This document shows, piece after piece, positions 25,335-37,839 of a DNA stretch of 64,000 bases; position 1 is the first letter of the stretch, and the number at the start of each line of letters is the position of its first letter. Made by a program: the position numbers and the translations under genes. The notes below the pieces were generated by a model that was not told the origin of the DNA, made no database searches, and saw only the letters and a list, made by a program, of their open reading frames with translations. The stretch covers positions 17,546,001 through 17,610,000 of the forward strand of contig OZ316898.1 in assembly GCA_973895155.1 (NCBI GenBank), given 5' to 3'. The DNA is from Marsupella aquatica (lineage: Eukaryota; Marchantiophyta).

Positions 25335-28300
25335 CTATGGTCTGTTGTGCTTGAAGGATACAAATGCCATGAAGGCCAAAGTCGCGAATAGAGCCGCCAT
25401 TCCAGACAATGCAGCAAAATCTAGAGGAACCCTGGAATGGTCGATATCCCGATTAGTTTCCAAGACGGTCCAGGAGAAGGTGAATCCCAGATCCTTCAGC
25501 TGGTCACAACTGCAAGCAGGACAGGGTTGGCCTAGTTTCTGTCCACATGCCAGGCACTGGGGCCTGGAAACATCACAGTAAAATCCCACGGCAGTGAGGG
25601 TGTTCATGACGTACTGGAAAGGATCTGCCCAAAACGTCCATATCCATGGTTTTCGAAAAATTGGTAGAGTTATCACCACCCCAGACGCCGTAATCCAGAG
25701 AGATATGCAGATGGAAACGATGAACGAGGCCAGCATTGGAACAGGAGTGGCGATGGTGATCAGCATGGCAAAGTAGGCCATGGCAACAGTGAAGACAAAT
25801 AGACTTAGCCAGTACCTTACGAAGGTACTCGCAGAATCTGTACCAATGCCTGCCAGTCCATTACCGATAGCCACAAAGATGAGTGTTGTCAGGAGAATGT
25901 AGGGGACTTCGGCTATGGCCCAGGATATAGGGTAGAGAATGGGGTGATACATACTAGCTCTCCTTTCTCTGAAATAAGCCAACCTGTCGGTGCCAAGCTG
26001 AGGGACAACATTGTTGGCAGTGACAATGCCAATGAGTAAGACTTGGGCGTAAATGAACAGAGTTCTAGATGTAAGAGAGAGGGTAGTATCATTTGATGTT
26101 CCCACGTACACCAATCCCATCATCAAACCCAGGGCAATAGCACTTACGATGCGCCCGAATGTGTAGCCCACATTTCTCCACAAGAACTTTTGGGTCCTGA
26201 GGAAGACCATGATGGCCTGCATATAGAAAGAGGCTGGATATCTAGATGTTGAATCGAAGTACGCTCTCTTGCTGGGTTTTCTTAGCAGCGTGAGCTCCTC
26301 ATTGTTCAGGCTTGCGAGTGAACTCTGTCCGTAGACCTCTGCGAAGTCATACATGGGATCCCTGGTATTAATCCCACATCCAAGAATATCAAATACATGG
26401 GTGACAGGATTTTTCGTCATGTCATACTGTGGCACTCCGGGGATCGACCCAAAGTACTCCAGGAGGTGGCTGCAATTAGTTCCCACCGGCCCGAAGTAAA
26501 CCTGCTGACCTCCAGGGGAGAGCAAGATTACTTTTTGGAAAGCACTCAACATCCTTGAACTCGGGTGTTGGATTGTGGTGATGATTGTTCGTCCGGAGGC
26601 TGCTATGGTCTGCATAGCATGAATGATGTTCCTTGCACCCAGCCCATCAAGCCCTGAAGTCGGCTCATCCAAAAAGAGAATGCTAGGATTAGCAGCGATC
26701 TCCACAGCTATAGTAATCTTCTTGGCGATCTCAAATATTTTCCCTGTTGCGTCACGTAGAGATCCCACCAGCTGATCAGCTACGTCCGTAAGCTCCAGAA
26801 GGTCCAAGATGAGGTCAATGTGTAACAATCTGTCCTCCTTGTGAAGTTCCCTTGGAAGGCGAAGAGCAGCACTGAACATGAGCGACTCTCGGACGGTGAG
26901 GAAGGGTTGATGGGCATCCAGCCTTTCAACAAATCCTCGAGTTCTTGAGAAGGTAGCTGAGTCTAGCTTGTATCCATTAACTAGGATTTCCCCGATCAAT
27001 CGCCCATTCTGCAGTCCTCGATTGGCAAGACATTTAAGGAGTGTCGTCGTTCCGGATTTATTGCCTCCCATGAGCGCCAGCATTTTCCCTGGTTTGGCAT
27101 GTCCTGAGACCTTGCCAAGCCTTTGCCTCACCTGTTTGGTCTTTGGATCTCTGACCCAAAGGCTGATATAGAAGGAGATAGTGGCAGGCGTCACAGGGAG
27201 GTTCGAGGAGGTCCAGCTCAAAAAGTTCTCACATGATTCTAATTCCGGCACAGCGCTGTCGAGAGACTCGTTGTCAAACTCCGTCATGGTCCGCAAACTT
27301 CTCACCTGAGCACCTCGGACAGCAGACTTCTCGAGCCTGTAAAGTTCCTCTGTAAGATCTACATCTCCCTGTACAATAAAGCCAGACCAAGAGATATTAC
27401 TGCGTGTGTCATGCCTTGCATCGATCTCAGGAGATTTTGGCATCGCCAGCTGTACGTTTCTTTTGGTTTGGCTGGGCAACGACGGGGTCACAGAGCTATG
27501 CTCAATCTTCATGTACACTACATAGGCGACCAAGAGCATGAAGATGGTGCATCCCCCGAGGAAAGCTATGGCGATCCAGTACCACCGTTGTCTAGCCATG
27601 AGCTCATAGTGGTCCTGAAAAGCAAAGCCCACCGTCCGTCCTGGATACTGTTGGCAGAAGAAAATTTCCAGTAGGTGTTGAGAACAGGGGTCCTTATAGA
27701 GACGTTCATACTGGTTGGCACAGAAAGCAACATTGGCCCAACGCAGAGGGTTAATTTGCGCGACCCATCTCCAGTATTTGGGCATGTTAGATGGGTAGAT
27801 TATGAAGCCTGAGAAGAGGATGAAGAGAGCGACCAGCAATCCTGTACACATTAAAGCGAACCGACATTTACAAAGGTTTTTAGTCACTAGTGGTCATCGT
27901 TTTCCCCATATTGAGCTCATCGAGGTTCAATCCATGGCGTTAAATTGAGGACTGCAGAAAATATCATTGAAAACTAAGCAAAAACCGCTTCGATTGCAGT
28001 CATGGTTATCGGATTGTTCAGAAACAGAAGCTATTCCTCCGTCTCTAATTGAAAAACCAACCACATCCTAAATCGAAATTGATCTACTAAACTGTTTCAT
28101 AAAATAAAGAAAATGATGGAAGGAAAGTCTAGTTTCATAATAGTGGTCAAAGCTCATGACAGATTCGCAGTTTCCAATTTAATGGCGTGAAAGGTAAGTT
28201 CGAATGATGCAAGTTTGTTACCTACTAAAGCATTTGCTTGTTCTAGAAGGGTTGCCAGTCCACTGAGGGCAAGGACCTGAGCCGTTCCATAGCAGCCGAT

Positions 28301-31300
28301 TACAAACATGAGAAGCACGTACTCCAAGAACGCAACTCCTTTGTCTTTCGTCTCCAGGCCCACCAGGAAGTAAATCGTTGAAGAGTATAACAACGCCTGG
28401 CATCACGGATAACAACATCATACAAGAATCCCACAATATGAGACACTGTAGCAGTGCAGCCTGCAGCTGTTCAGAGGTCATTGCCAAACGGATGGAAACC
28501 GATGTTTAGGCCTCAAAGAAGATGGTTTAAGGGGGCTCCAGGCCCAGGTCAATGTGACACAAGTTCACAAAAGGATGAGCTGACTAACAATGTAGGGGGA
28601 TCTGATAGTCAACCTCAAGAAGTGCTTGCGGAATCCCAACGATACTCTGGCTGACGATGTAGGAAGACACTCGGAAGAACCGTTGCTGTCGCTGTTTGTA
28701 GAAAACAGCCCTCTGCGACATGAATAGCGGAAGCTGTACCAGACTCACTAGCATAAGGTTTCCTGTGGTGACGAACCCAACGCTTCTGGTCGCATTCAAT
28801 TCTAGAAGGTCATACTTCCCTCCAACTTTGTAAAATAATGCTCCGCCAAACAACCCCATGATAATCACCTGCAATATCACGATGAATGGCCGTAGGCTCA
28901 ACCCATTATGTCCTGTCCATGATCATGAATGCAAAGTGTTTCATTGAGTAGATACGGCTGACCTTCAGAGGACAGCGGTGTCTCAGTAGGCAGAAGGTAA
29001 TATCAGTGGAATTAATGCCCACCATAGCCTCAGACTGAAACGAGGTCCTAGAGGACTTATGTCATGGACAAATTGCACAATGGCTTCTATCTTAGAACTT
29101 ATGGTTCTCAGACTGAAACGAGTTCCTAGAGGACTTATGTCATGGACAATTTGCAAAATGACTTCTATCTTAGAACTTATAGTACTGTCATTTGCTTTCG
29201 TGTTATCAGTCGTTTATCACGAAAATATGTTCAGTTAACAGATTTTGCTTGTCCTCTGTGAAAATTGATGCAGAATACTTAAACATGAGCTTAACATTGT
29301 TCCTTTGGATGTGCTTTTGGGGTTATTGAGTCTTCCTTGCCATCTGTGACACGGTAAACATATTTTGATGCACTCTCGTTCATAGTTGTCAGAACTGTTC
29401 AGGGTGTCAGGAGATGACAACTTTCTTTTGAGATCATGGGTGTGAATGTAATTGAGAGTTCACAATTATTAAATCCTTACCTGAAGCATGCGTAGTTGCA
29501 TCAACAACGCCACACGACGTAGTACTCTAATCTGGCGCTTGATCAATGTGGTTGTAGATTCCCTCCACGATTGGATGAACTTTCTGGAGAATTGCTCTGC
29601 CTGGGCTTCCTCTTGCTCCATGGTCTGCAAAGCAAAAAATGGATTTATGCACTGTTAGACTCACCAGCATGAATTTTTTCTGATTGTATAGATTTCTTAG
29701 TGACTGAGAGAGGAGTCGACACTGCATTATGTTCATGTATATACTTCGACTCACGAGATTGTTCCCATGGGCCAGGAAGTACAAGATCTTACCTCAGGAT
29801 CTCGAATCCGCTCAACTTGAAGGCGAACATGGCCTCGCGCACTGGCTAGCAATTTGGCGATACTGGAGGCTCGGTGGCGTTGGTCAGCTTTGGACTTGCT
29901 TACGTTGAGATAAAACATGTCATCATTTGGCAGTGCGATTCCTGTCACGAGATCGCCTATTTCCACCGTTCCAGAGCTCTCAATGCCGCGCAATCTGCCT
30001 GCGTGGGACGATCTGCCTCGGGTGGTCGAAAGTTTGCTCACTACCACCTCAACATCTGTAACAGGATGATCAATATTTGTTAGATTCGATCTCGAACTTT
30101 CCAAATTTGATCGATGCTTCGGAACCATTGAGACTCCAGCAGAGAGAAGAGCCATGTACAGGGAAGTATCTTGAAGCTTTGGAAACGGGCAGGAGTGCTA
30201 GACATCGCCTGGTGACCATTTTAGGAATTGCTGGGTGGTAGCTTGGTAAGTTCTCCCTATCTGATCCCTACGATGCAGTGCTGATTGACAATCTTAGTTT
30301 AAATTAAGATTCTAATTAAGAATTGGGCCAGCTAGGAGCTAAAACTAAGAAATGACAGGAGCCTGGAATTCCTAGCTGGTACAATTTTGATACGGAGAGG
30401 ACTTTGGTCCCACAATTTTTCATCGAAGCTACAATACACTGATTAAATAACTGTCCCAGATTTCTGGAAGCAGCCATTCAAGACCGTGTTTACTTCAGTT
30501 AATGTGAGCGATGCAGGTCACGCTGAAATGATGTTCACGATGTTGTCATCTTGAACATCTGTTCTTAATACCTGTAGCTGACATATTCGTGGATTGGAAC
30601 TGAATTGCGTACATAAGACGTGTTCAATTTAAATCTTAGCTAGACCAGGCTTCAAGATCGAGCTTTCCATTCAGGAAGACTCTGACTACGGTCGACGGCA
30701 TTACTTTCCGAGACTCTTGTGCATTATTGCGCGTACCTCCATATCCATCGTAATCTTGGGCACTTGTGCCGCGCGACATCTGCCGAATGCTTATGTCCGG
30801 TGGTCTGTTTGCAAGCACCCTCTTCATACCCTTCTTATGCTGCTTCTTCCTCACAGTGAGCCCCAGACTCGGTTCGCTCTCCACCCACAGAGCATGAATG
30901 ACGTCCTCGCTGTGCACGATTCGCATCACCTCCTTGTGCACTTCCGAAAGTTTGTACGCCATCGCCAGATCGGCCAAGCTGGGACTCCCGTGCCCTGCGC
31001 TCAGGTATTGTAATCCCTCGCCTGCGGCTATTTCCATGAGGAAGTCTGCGGCATCCATATGTTTCGGCTTCTCGAATCTGTGCAGCCATACACACCGGGA
31101 ACAAACGTCGATCACTCAATTGAAGAATTTTTGTCAATTCATATTTCCATCCTACGCCACAATCATTGCAACGCAAGCATAGCGCTCCACCTATGTACGC
31201 AAGCTGAACGCTACTTCAAGGTCGCATCTGGAGAATCATTGCCAACTGTTTCTGTAATTAGCTATCCCAGTGCATCAGCTTCTCGAGACCTTTTTCCTGG

Positions 31301-34300
31301 AAGAACGCTTCCACACAGTCTATTGCCATACGTTGTCATAATTAAAAGGTCCATAACTAGTTACGAGACCCATTGAGCAGCATTTGAACATATCTAGCAG
31401 GTCTCCAAAGAACTTCTACCTTGTACCTCTGTACGCGTGGTTGCATGGTTGGTTAAAGCTCCATGATCAGCGTAAGGGCCCAATCCCCTGCTCTAAAGTT
31501 AAGCTTTCGTATTTCAACGCTGTGCCGCTGTGTGTTCTGTAGGCTACTCTTTAGTTCGTTTCACAGGTTTGCTCTCTAATAAGGTGCATCCGTCTAGAGA
31601 GAAGCTCGAACAGGTTTAGGTTCTCTTGTGTTCTTCAATAGTTTGTTCGTCCTTCCTGAAGATTAATTATGCAGATTGAATCCATCAGGCGGTGTGCAAT
31701 TTCTCTTTGGAACTTCTAGCTGAGTGTGATGATCTTCAGGAACAATAAATGACCATATGAATGCAACTGATTTCGTGGACTGACTTACCCATGGCTGGCG
31801 AAGTAGCTCAAGGCGTCCTGGCGGGGGCCCTGATAGAGGATCTGGCCTTCTCCAAGCAGGATGACGCGGTCGAAGAGATCGAAGACCTCAGGGGAGAGCT
31901 GAACGAGAGACATGACGGCAGAGCATTGCTGAAAGCGGCCAATGGCTCGGAGAGTGGAGACAAGATCGTAGGTGGCCAGAGACTCCTGCCCAAAGCACGG
32001 CTGGTCATACAGCATCACGGAGTACGTTCCCATGGCGATCTCTGCCGTGGTCAGCCGGTTGCGCTCGTTCTCAGTGATCCCATCCTGCCCGGATCCGACC
32101 AGCTGATGCTCGATGCCTTTCAATCCCAGCACGTGCAATATGTACTCCAAGTAAGGGTCCTGACCTTCCACCAGTGCCATTGAGAAGAATCTTCTCATCT
32201 GCGGGGTGAAATTGCCCGGCTTCAGCCCTTGCGAGCAATCTCCCGCAAACTCCAGAGTCTCCCTCACCGTCAAGAATGGCAAGTGCCTGTACGTAGAAAC
32301 GCATCGATCTTTCAAATCAGACACATTGCTTGGCTTCACTTGTCTAACTGATTCTTCACTGTCTAGTCAAGTCCTTCGACTTTCATTGCTGAATGCTACT
32401 AACATAGGATTCAAAATTGTACACGTCTGAATAATTGAGACCAGGAATTCGTTTATATCAGATAGAGATAGATTATGTAGGATGGACAATTCATTCTTAT
32501 TTTTGCAGAGCCTGCGATCCATACATCTCCGGTTGTGACTGCGTCACAATTCGTGTACTTGGAAGAGACAAATGCTTATTCAGTTCGATTGCCCATTCGA
32601 TCAAGTTCGGCAATTGCCAGAGTTTTTTTCTTACATTTCCTTCCGCTGGAGTTCGAGTTTTGGTAATGGACAAAGGATGCATTGATCAGCAGATTGTCAT
32701 AGAATCAATGGCATATAGGTGCAAATTTGTAGAGGAAGGATCGATCACACACTGGTTGAGCTGTCCATTGACGTAGGCGATGAGCCTGGTAAGTAGTATT
32801 TCAGAGGCGACACGGTTGTTGAACAAGACCGTCCCTTCGAGACGTGTGACTTTGCTCGTCTCTGCTCTTCCTGCCAACACCTGCACATATGTGTAATCAA
32901 TTCCATGCATCGTGAGTATTGTTTGAACCATCTTTGCAACTCACTGGACCTCCAGCTCGCCGAATTTCACAATCTCTGCAGAGTATCTGTAGAGATTTGG
33001 CTCTCTTAGTTAATCTCCTACGGGTCTCCATAATTATCTTCTGGCTGGCGGGATGGTTGGCTGGGCACCTAGATTCTGACCAACATAGAACACTCGGATC
33101 TATGACCTCCAGATGTGCAGATTGACGTCTCTACTGCAGGTCTGGAGGTTGTTTCAGCTGATGTGTAATCCAATGCAATTGGGCTTGATCAACAGACGGA
33201 CGGAGGTCTGTAGAGGATTTCTGATCGACATGCGCACCGTTTCAAAGCGGTCTGTCGCAAAGATCAAGGACAATATATTCTGCATGGAAAAATAAAATTG
33301 GAAACAAAGAAATCTGCAGCTGCATGTACCTTGAGAAGAGAGCTCTTTCCACTTCCTGCAATTTCAATTGCACCAGCCATGTTAATTTGACTTGAGAGAT
33401 TGAAACCTAGATTTGGCCTAGCGCCAGGGCATAGAGCCACTTTGAATGCATGCCAATGCCATTTGTAAATAATCAAAACTACATGTTTTGATTATTGTCA
33501 ATTCTCACTAGAGGTTTGAGATTCGGCAACTCTCAACCGAGACAGATTTGGACGCCCACTTATCCCTGGTATGCACTGTGTTACAACTACAAGTGATATC
33601 ATTTATGCACTTCTCCATGGATATACATGTTTGCATTAGCTAATATTAAGCACTTTTCTGTGGTTAAGTGAAGGCTCGCCATGTAGTCTCCTAATATTGC
33701 AGCTTTCGTTTCGTTGTAAATCCATGATTTTGTTTGTACATTGTGCTGTGAAGTCTCGCCATGTGGAATTTTCTTTGTAAAATTAATGCATCCATTTGAG
33801 ATGGCATACATCCATTTGAAATTATTGGACTGTGGCTCGACGTGAATTTTACAGACTTGGTCCGTACAATTGATCGTTGGAATGCAGGCACTCATTGCTC
33901 TCAGACAAACCTGGAGGGCCAAGAAGTAGCGTCATCGACCCAGGCATGATGTATCCCGAGACGTCCTTCAGGATATCCAGATGTCTAGGTGCCTGCTTCC
34001 TCCGGAAAGGGGTGGCGAGCACACCGAAGAAGCAGTTGAAGAGCTTGGCTCCAAATGTCGCAAATCCCGGTGGCTGAGGCTGCAGCTTAGTGGAGTAATT
34101 TATGTCGTAGAAGCGAACCACCTTCAAGCCGACGTTCCATGATGATGTACACAAGAAAGATTAACAAAATTCGTCAATATTGGTCACCTTTCACACAAGT
34201 TTACTAACTACATGTACATGTACTTAACGAGAGCATCTCGATCTAAACGTAAGAATTGCTGATTCAAACAGATGCGTACTGCAGATACGCCATTGAACCT

Positions 34301-35804
34301 GTGAAGAATACAAATTGAGTTGATCGATCAATTCCAGGACCGTGATGCGGGGTCCTTCGAACACCACTTCTCTTATTGTGTCTTCGTGTGATTCACTTGT
34401 CTTTCATATTCAAGCCTTTCCTTGCCATTCACGATTGACGTCCTGCCCAGTCTTACAGCTTAAATATATGCTTAAGATTTAAAAACAAAACTCGAGTGCC
34501 CAGATTACGTTGTGGGTTCGATTGATGGACTGTCATTGAAGGGATATGATGAATGAAGAACTCGAGGCGTGAAAGTGGCAGTTCAAGTTGAGCAACTCGC
34601 AAACATTTCAATGTACTGTGGCAGCCTGTGGTTATGCTAAACCGGAAGGAGTGAATATGAAATAGGCTGCGAATCGTAGTCTTCGATCAGACGCCCGGAT
34701 CAAGTACGTGTAGTAGACCTTCCAACTTTTAGCTAGCCGGCAACTTCTAGCCTCGGCAGTGTCTTCAAATAATTATAAGTTGAAACGTATCATTCTCTTG
34801 CAAAGTAACATTTCAGCTTCAGATCGGTCTGTTATTCATCGCGAGTGACAGAAATTAAGGTGAGCCTATACAATTCCATCAGAGTTGTTGACCTCGTTCT
34901 TGGCTGATGGATTACAAAACTCGAGATATATATAGCTGGATCAAGCGATGGATCAAGAGACCGATGGATTGCGCTTTATAGATATATAAGAGATTGTTCA
35001 GGGTAAGGTAAATCCAACCTGCTGCGGAATTGGAGGAGTCAGCTTGGCCACATTGCGAAGGTAGTCGACGATCCCATCCTTAAGAATGTAGTCCATTCCC
35101 ACGAGCTCGTCTACTTCGTTGCCATCTTCATCAAGAAAGCCTCGAACGCCGGTGGGTGCCTCCTTGAGACTGTCATCCCCATCCTCAGCATGTCCAGGTA
35201 GTTCAAACGCCCGTTGAGCCTCAGCAGCCAGGCCATGCTCCTTGAGCACCCTGTACATTCTAAGCGCCACTTCCTGGACATCCTCCGTTTTCGCCCGTGA
35301 AAGCTTCCGTTCGACGTACGGTGTGCCAGGAACATGTTGACCGTTGGCTAGAGTGAGCGGCGTCTCGGATCCTTCGACGGGAACAACAAATACGTTGCCA
35401 GTATAATCCGGAGTACTCGAAGGAGATGGGATGAGTCGATCGTATCTCGAATGCCCTGAACCGAATGTGGACGCTCTACCTCGACCCTGCTGTTTATAGT
35501 TTGGCTCAAACTTTGTGGACTCCTCGGAAACTCTTGTAGCGTTCGAGGCTCGAGGACTAGAAGCTCCCGTAGACGCTATGGAGCCTCTTCTGAACTCCTC
35601 GGAAAATTGTGTAGCATTCGAGTCTCGAGGAGCAGTGGTGTCGTGGTAGTAGCTGGCATCGCTCGGGGCCTCGCTCGCGAAGCTAAATTCTGGGCCATTG
35701 TGCTGCTGCCCGGCAACGGTGTCGACCTCGCCTCGCCCCCGCCATGTTGGTAGAGACCCCATGCCCAACTCAGATGTCGAGAGGCTATTCTGCCTCGTGA
35801 ACAT
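25335..35804 (-). CDS. PDR-type full-size ABCG transporter with degenerate ATP sites, 11 exons
   Basis: Full-size ABCG (pleiotropic drug resistance) proteins are membrane pumps with the order NBD1-TMD1-NBD2-TMD2. Exons: 35804-35019, 34121-33911, 33355-33330, 32880-32753, 32286-31789, 31077-30737, 30055-29793, 29624-29481, 28868-28614, 28396-28222 and 27841-25335. Every junction is GT-AG and in phase, giving 1777 aa, longer than the usual 1400-1500. NBD1 has an intact Walker A (GPPGSGKSS, 330-338), but its signature is ITENE (454-458) where GISGGQ is expected, and its Walker B is VMLYDQP with Gln479 for the catalytic Glu. TMD1 includes VFYKQRQQRFFRVSSYI. NBD2 has Walker A GGNKSGTTT with Thr1207 for the essential Lys, signature KIFEIA, a normal Walker B LFLDEPTSGLD (Asp1334, Glu1335), and IQHPS with Gln for the H-loop His. 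TMD2 contains AYFRERRASMYHP. The first 200 residues are Ser/Thr-rich with an internal repeat. Transport ability is doubtful; a structural or regulatory role, or a dying gene, is possible. Confidence 0.85.
29029..29184. repeat. Two-copy tandem duplication, period 78 bp, inside an ABCG intron
   Basis: CTCAGACTGAAACGAG begins at 29029 and at 29107. The two copies share GGACTTATGTCATGGACAA and the end CTTCTATCTTAGAACTTAT. They lie in the intron between the exons at 29481 and 28868. Confidence 0.9.
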
Positions 35805-36528
35805 GATGGCTAATTGAATCCTAGCTAATTCACACTAGACAGGCTACTGTGGCCAGCTAATGGACATAGCTAAACCTTTCACTACTACCAGCTCCAAGGT
35901 CCACCTCAATCCCAATGAAAGCGCCATATCAGGTTCCTCCCGGTCGATCCCTGGTGCGTGGCAGAAAAGCTAGATCGTTAAAATAGTCGCTGCTTCTGCC
36001 GGCTTCTGGCAGGCCTGATCAATTGTTGAAAGCAATCTCAATCCAATCCAATTGACTCAATCATGTTATATTATTTCTGCTGTCGAATCATTCTGTAGAT
36101 AGCTCAACAACATTCAGATCCCACCAGGTCACTGAGGTCCCAGCTTATTGAGGAAATTATGTGCAGGCCGGAGGGGAGCTTGCCTGTCCTCGATGCTGCT
36201 TTACAATAACATCCAATTCAACGTCGGTACTGTTGTGGAGACACTCCTCGCTCAATTGCAACTCACTCGTGCACAACGATCGACTACATCATCATCGATC
36301 GTTGTCTAAACGTAAAATCGTTTGCAGCAAAGTCTAGCTTACTTCCCTCCAAAGGGTTCACGAATGCTCATCATTCAAATTCCAAGTCAATTCTATTAAC
36401 CTTTCAAAACGATTTTCCGAATTAGAGATCCACTCGACTGTCTAACATCTGAAATATCCCCCAGAGAACCGGAAGTGTTTTATAGTGAAAACTTGAAATC
36501 CCCGCAATCTGACTGCACTCTCAGGAAA

Positions 36529-36538
36529 CTATATAGAG
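36529..36538 (-). promoter_or_regulatory. Possible TATA box for the ABCG gene
   Basis: The minus strand reads CTCTATATAGTT about 725 bases before the start codon. If used, the gene has a long 5' UTR or an unseen leader intron. The stretch 35805-36720 otherwise shows no gene. Confidence 0.25.
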
Positions 36539-36730
36539 ACTGACTGCAAACCATTACCAGTCATGATCTGTCCAGTAGCTGCTTTGTTAGATTTCCAAGA
36601 CTACTATCTCGCTCGATGTTATGCTGCCAACTAAGTCAAAACTATGAACGAATCTTGACCTTCCTGAATTCTTGGCGTTTTCTCCCCTTTATTGGGTCTT
36701 GAGTATCCTAGCTTAATATGATCTTATCGT

Positions 36731-37270
36731 CTAATGCCCGTGAGTTGCACGAAAGATTTTGAGGTGAGGGCTAGATGTCGGAGAAAGTGAAAGACAAGGC
36801 AAAAGTGAAAGACAAGGCAATGACACGATGTCAAGAAGAGGCAAAGATGTCAAGGTGAAAAAAAGATGTCGAGAGGCAAAGATAGGGACATGAGGGCAAG
36901 ATGTTAAGGTGAGGGAAAGATGTTGAGGTGAGGGCAAGATCTGGAGGTGAGGGCAAGATGTCAAGGAGAGGCAAATATGTCGAGCAAAGGGAAGGATGTC
37001 AAACAAAGGGAAAGATGTTGAGGTGAGGGCAAGATGTCAAGGCAAGGCAAAGATGGTGAAGTGAAGGCAGGATATTGAGGTGAGCCAAAGATGTCGGAGT
37101 GAGGCAAAGATGTTGAGGAAAGTGCAGATGTTAAGACGATACAAAGATGTCAAAGCAAGGCCAAAATGCAGAAGGCAAGTTTAGATGTAGTGGTGAGGCA
37201 AAGATGTGGGGCTGAGGCAACATATTATTGTCAAGTTGAGGCTCAATACTTCCAACAACCATTAGGTGAG
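36731..37270 (+). mobile_element. Third copy of the dispersed repeat-array element, opposite orientation
   Basis: The head TAATGCCCGTGAGTTGCACG (36733-36752) matches the reverse complement of the terminal motif at 7277-7296 with a few changes. It is followed by purine-rich units of about 20 bases such as GAGGTGAGGGCAAGATGTCAA, extending to about 37215. The low-complexity open frame here is a translation of the repeats, not a gene. Confidence 0.55.
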
Positions 37271-37315
37271 GCTCAATCATACCTGTGTGTTGCACAGAAG
37301 TTGTCGTTGCCTTTG

Positions 37316-37695
37316 GGTCAATGTCGTTGAGAGGAAGTGTTGTTGAGAGAAGTGCTTTGAAGAGAAAGTGTTGTGGTTGCGAAATGATTGTATTTGAATA
37401 GTAGATTTAAAAGTACCGTCAAACAAAAAATTTGTTGAAAAATATAGTTCAGTGGAAATCTTTTTCAAGCAAAGTGGAGATGCACAAAAGTGTTTTCATT
37501 TGAAAATAGGTCAATGCCACTGAGAGGAAGTGTGTGTTGTTGAGAGAAATTGATTTCAACAGAAAGTGTCTTAGTTGCGAGATGATTGTATTTGAATAGT
37601 AGATTTAAAAGTACCATCAAACAAAACATTTGCTTAGAAATATAGTTGAGTGTAATTTTTTTTCAAGCAAAAGTGATATGCAGGGAAGTGTTTTT
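37316..37695. repeat. Two-copy tandem duplication, period 193 bp
   Basis: GGTCAATGTCGTTGAGAGGAA begins at 37316 and its counterpart GGTCAATGCCACTGAGAGGA at 37509. Both copies continue with GATGATTGTATTTGAATAG and AAAAGTACC.TCAAACAAA. The unit is AT-rich and appears noncoding. Confidence 0.85.
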
Positions 37696-37839
37696 TGAAA
37701 AAATGTTGTTGTAGTCTTGAAAATTTTGCTTTTGGTTCCACATATATTGTTGATGAAAAAGATGGTAAAAAACAGCAAAATATATATAGACCGTGATGAG
37801 GGCAGAAGTTTGATTCTAGCTTTCAATTTTTCTTTTCAA

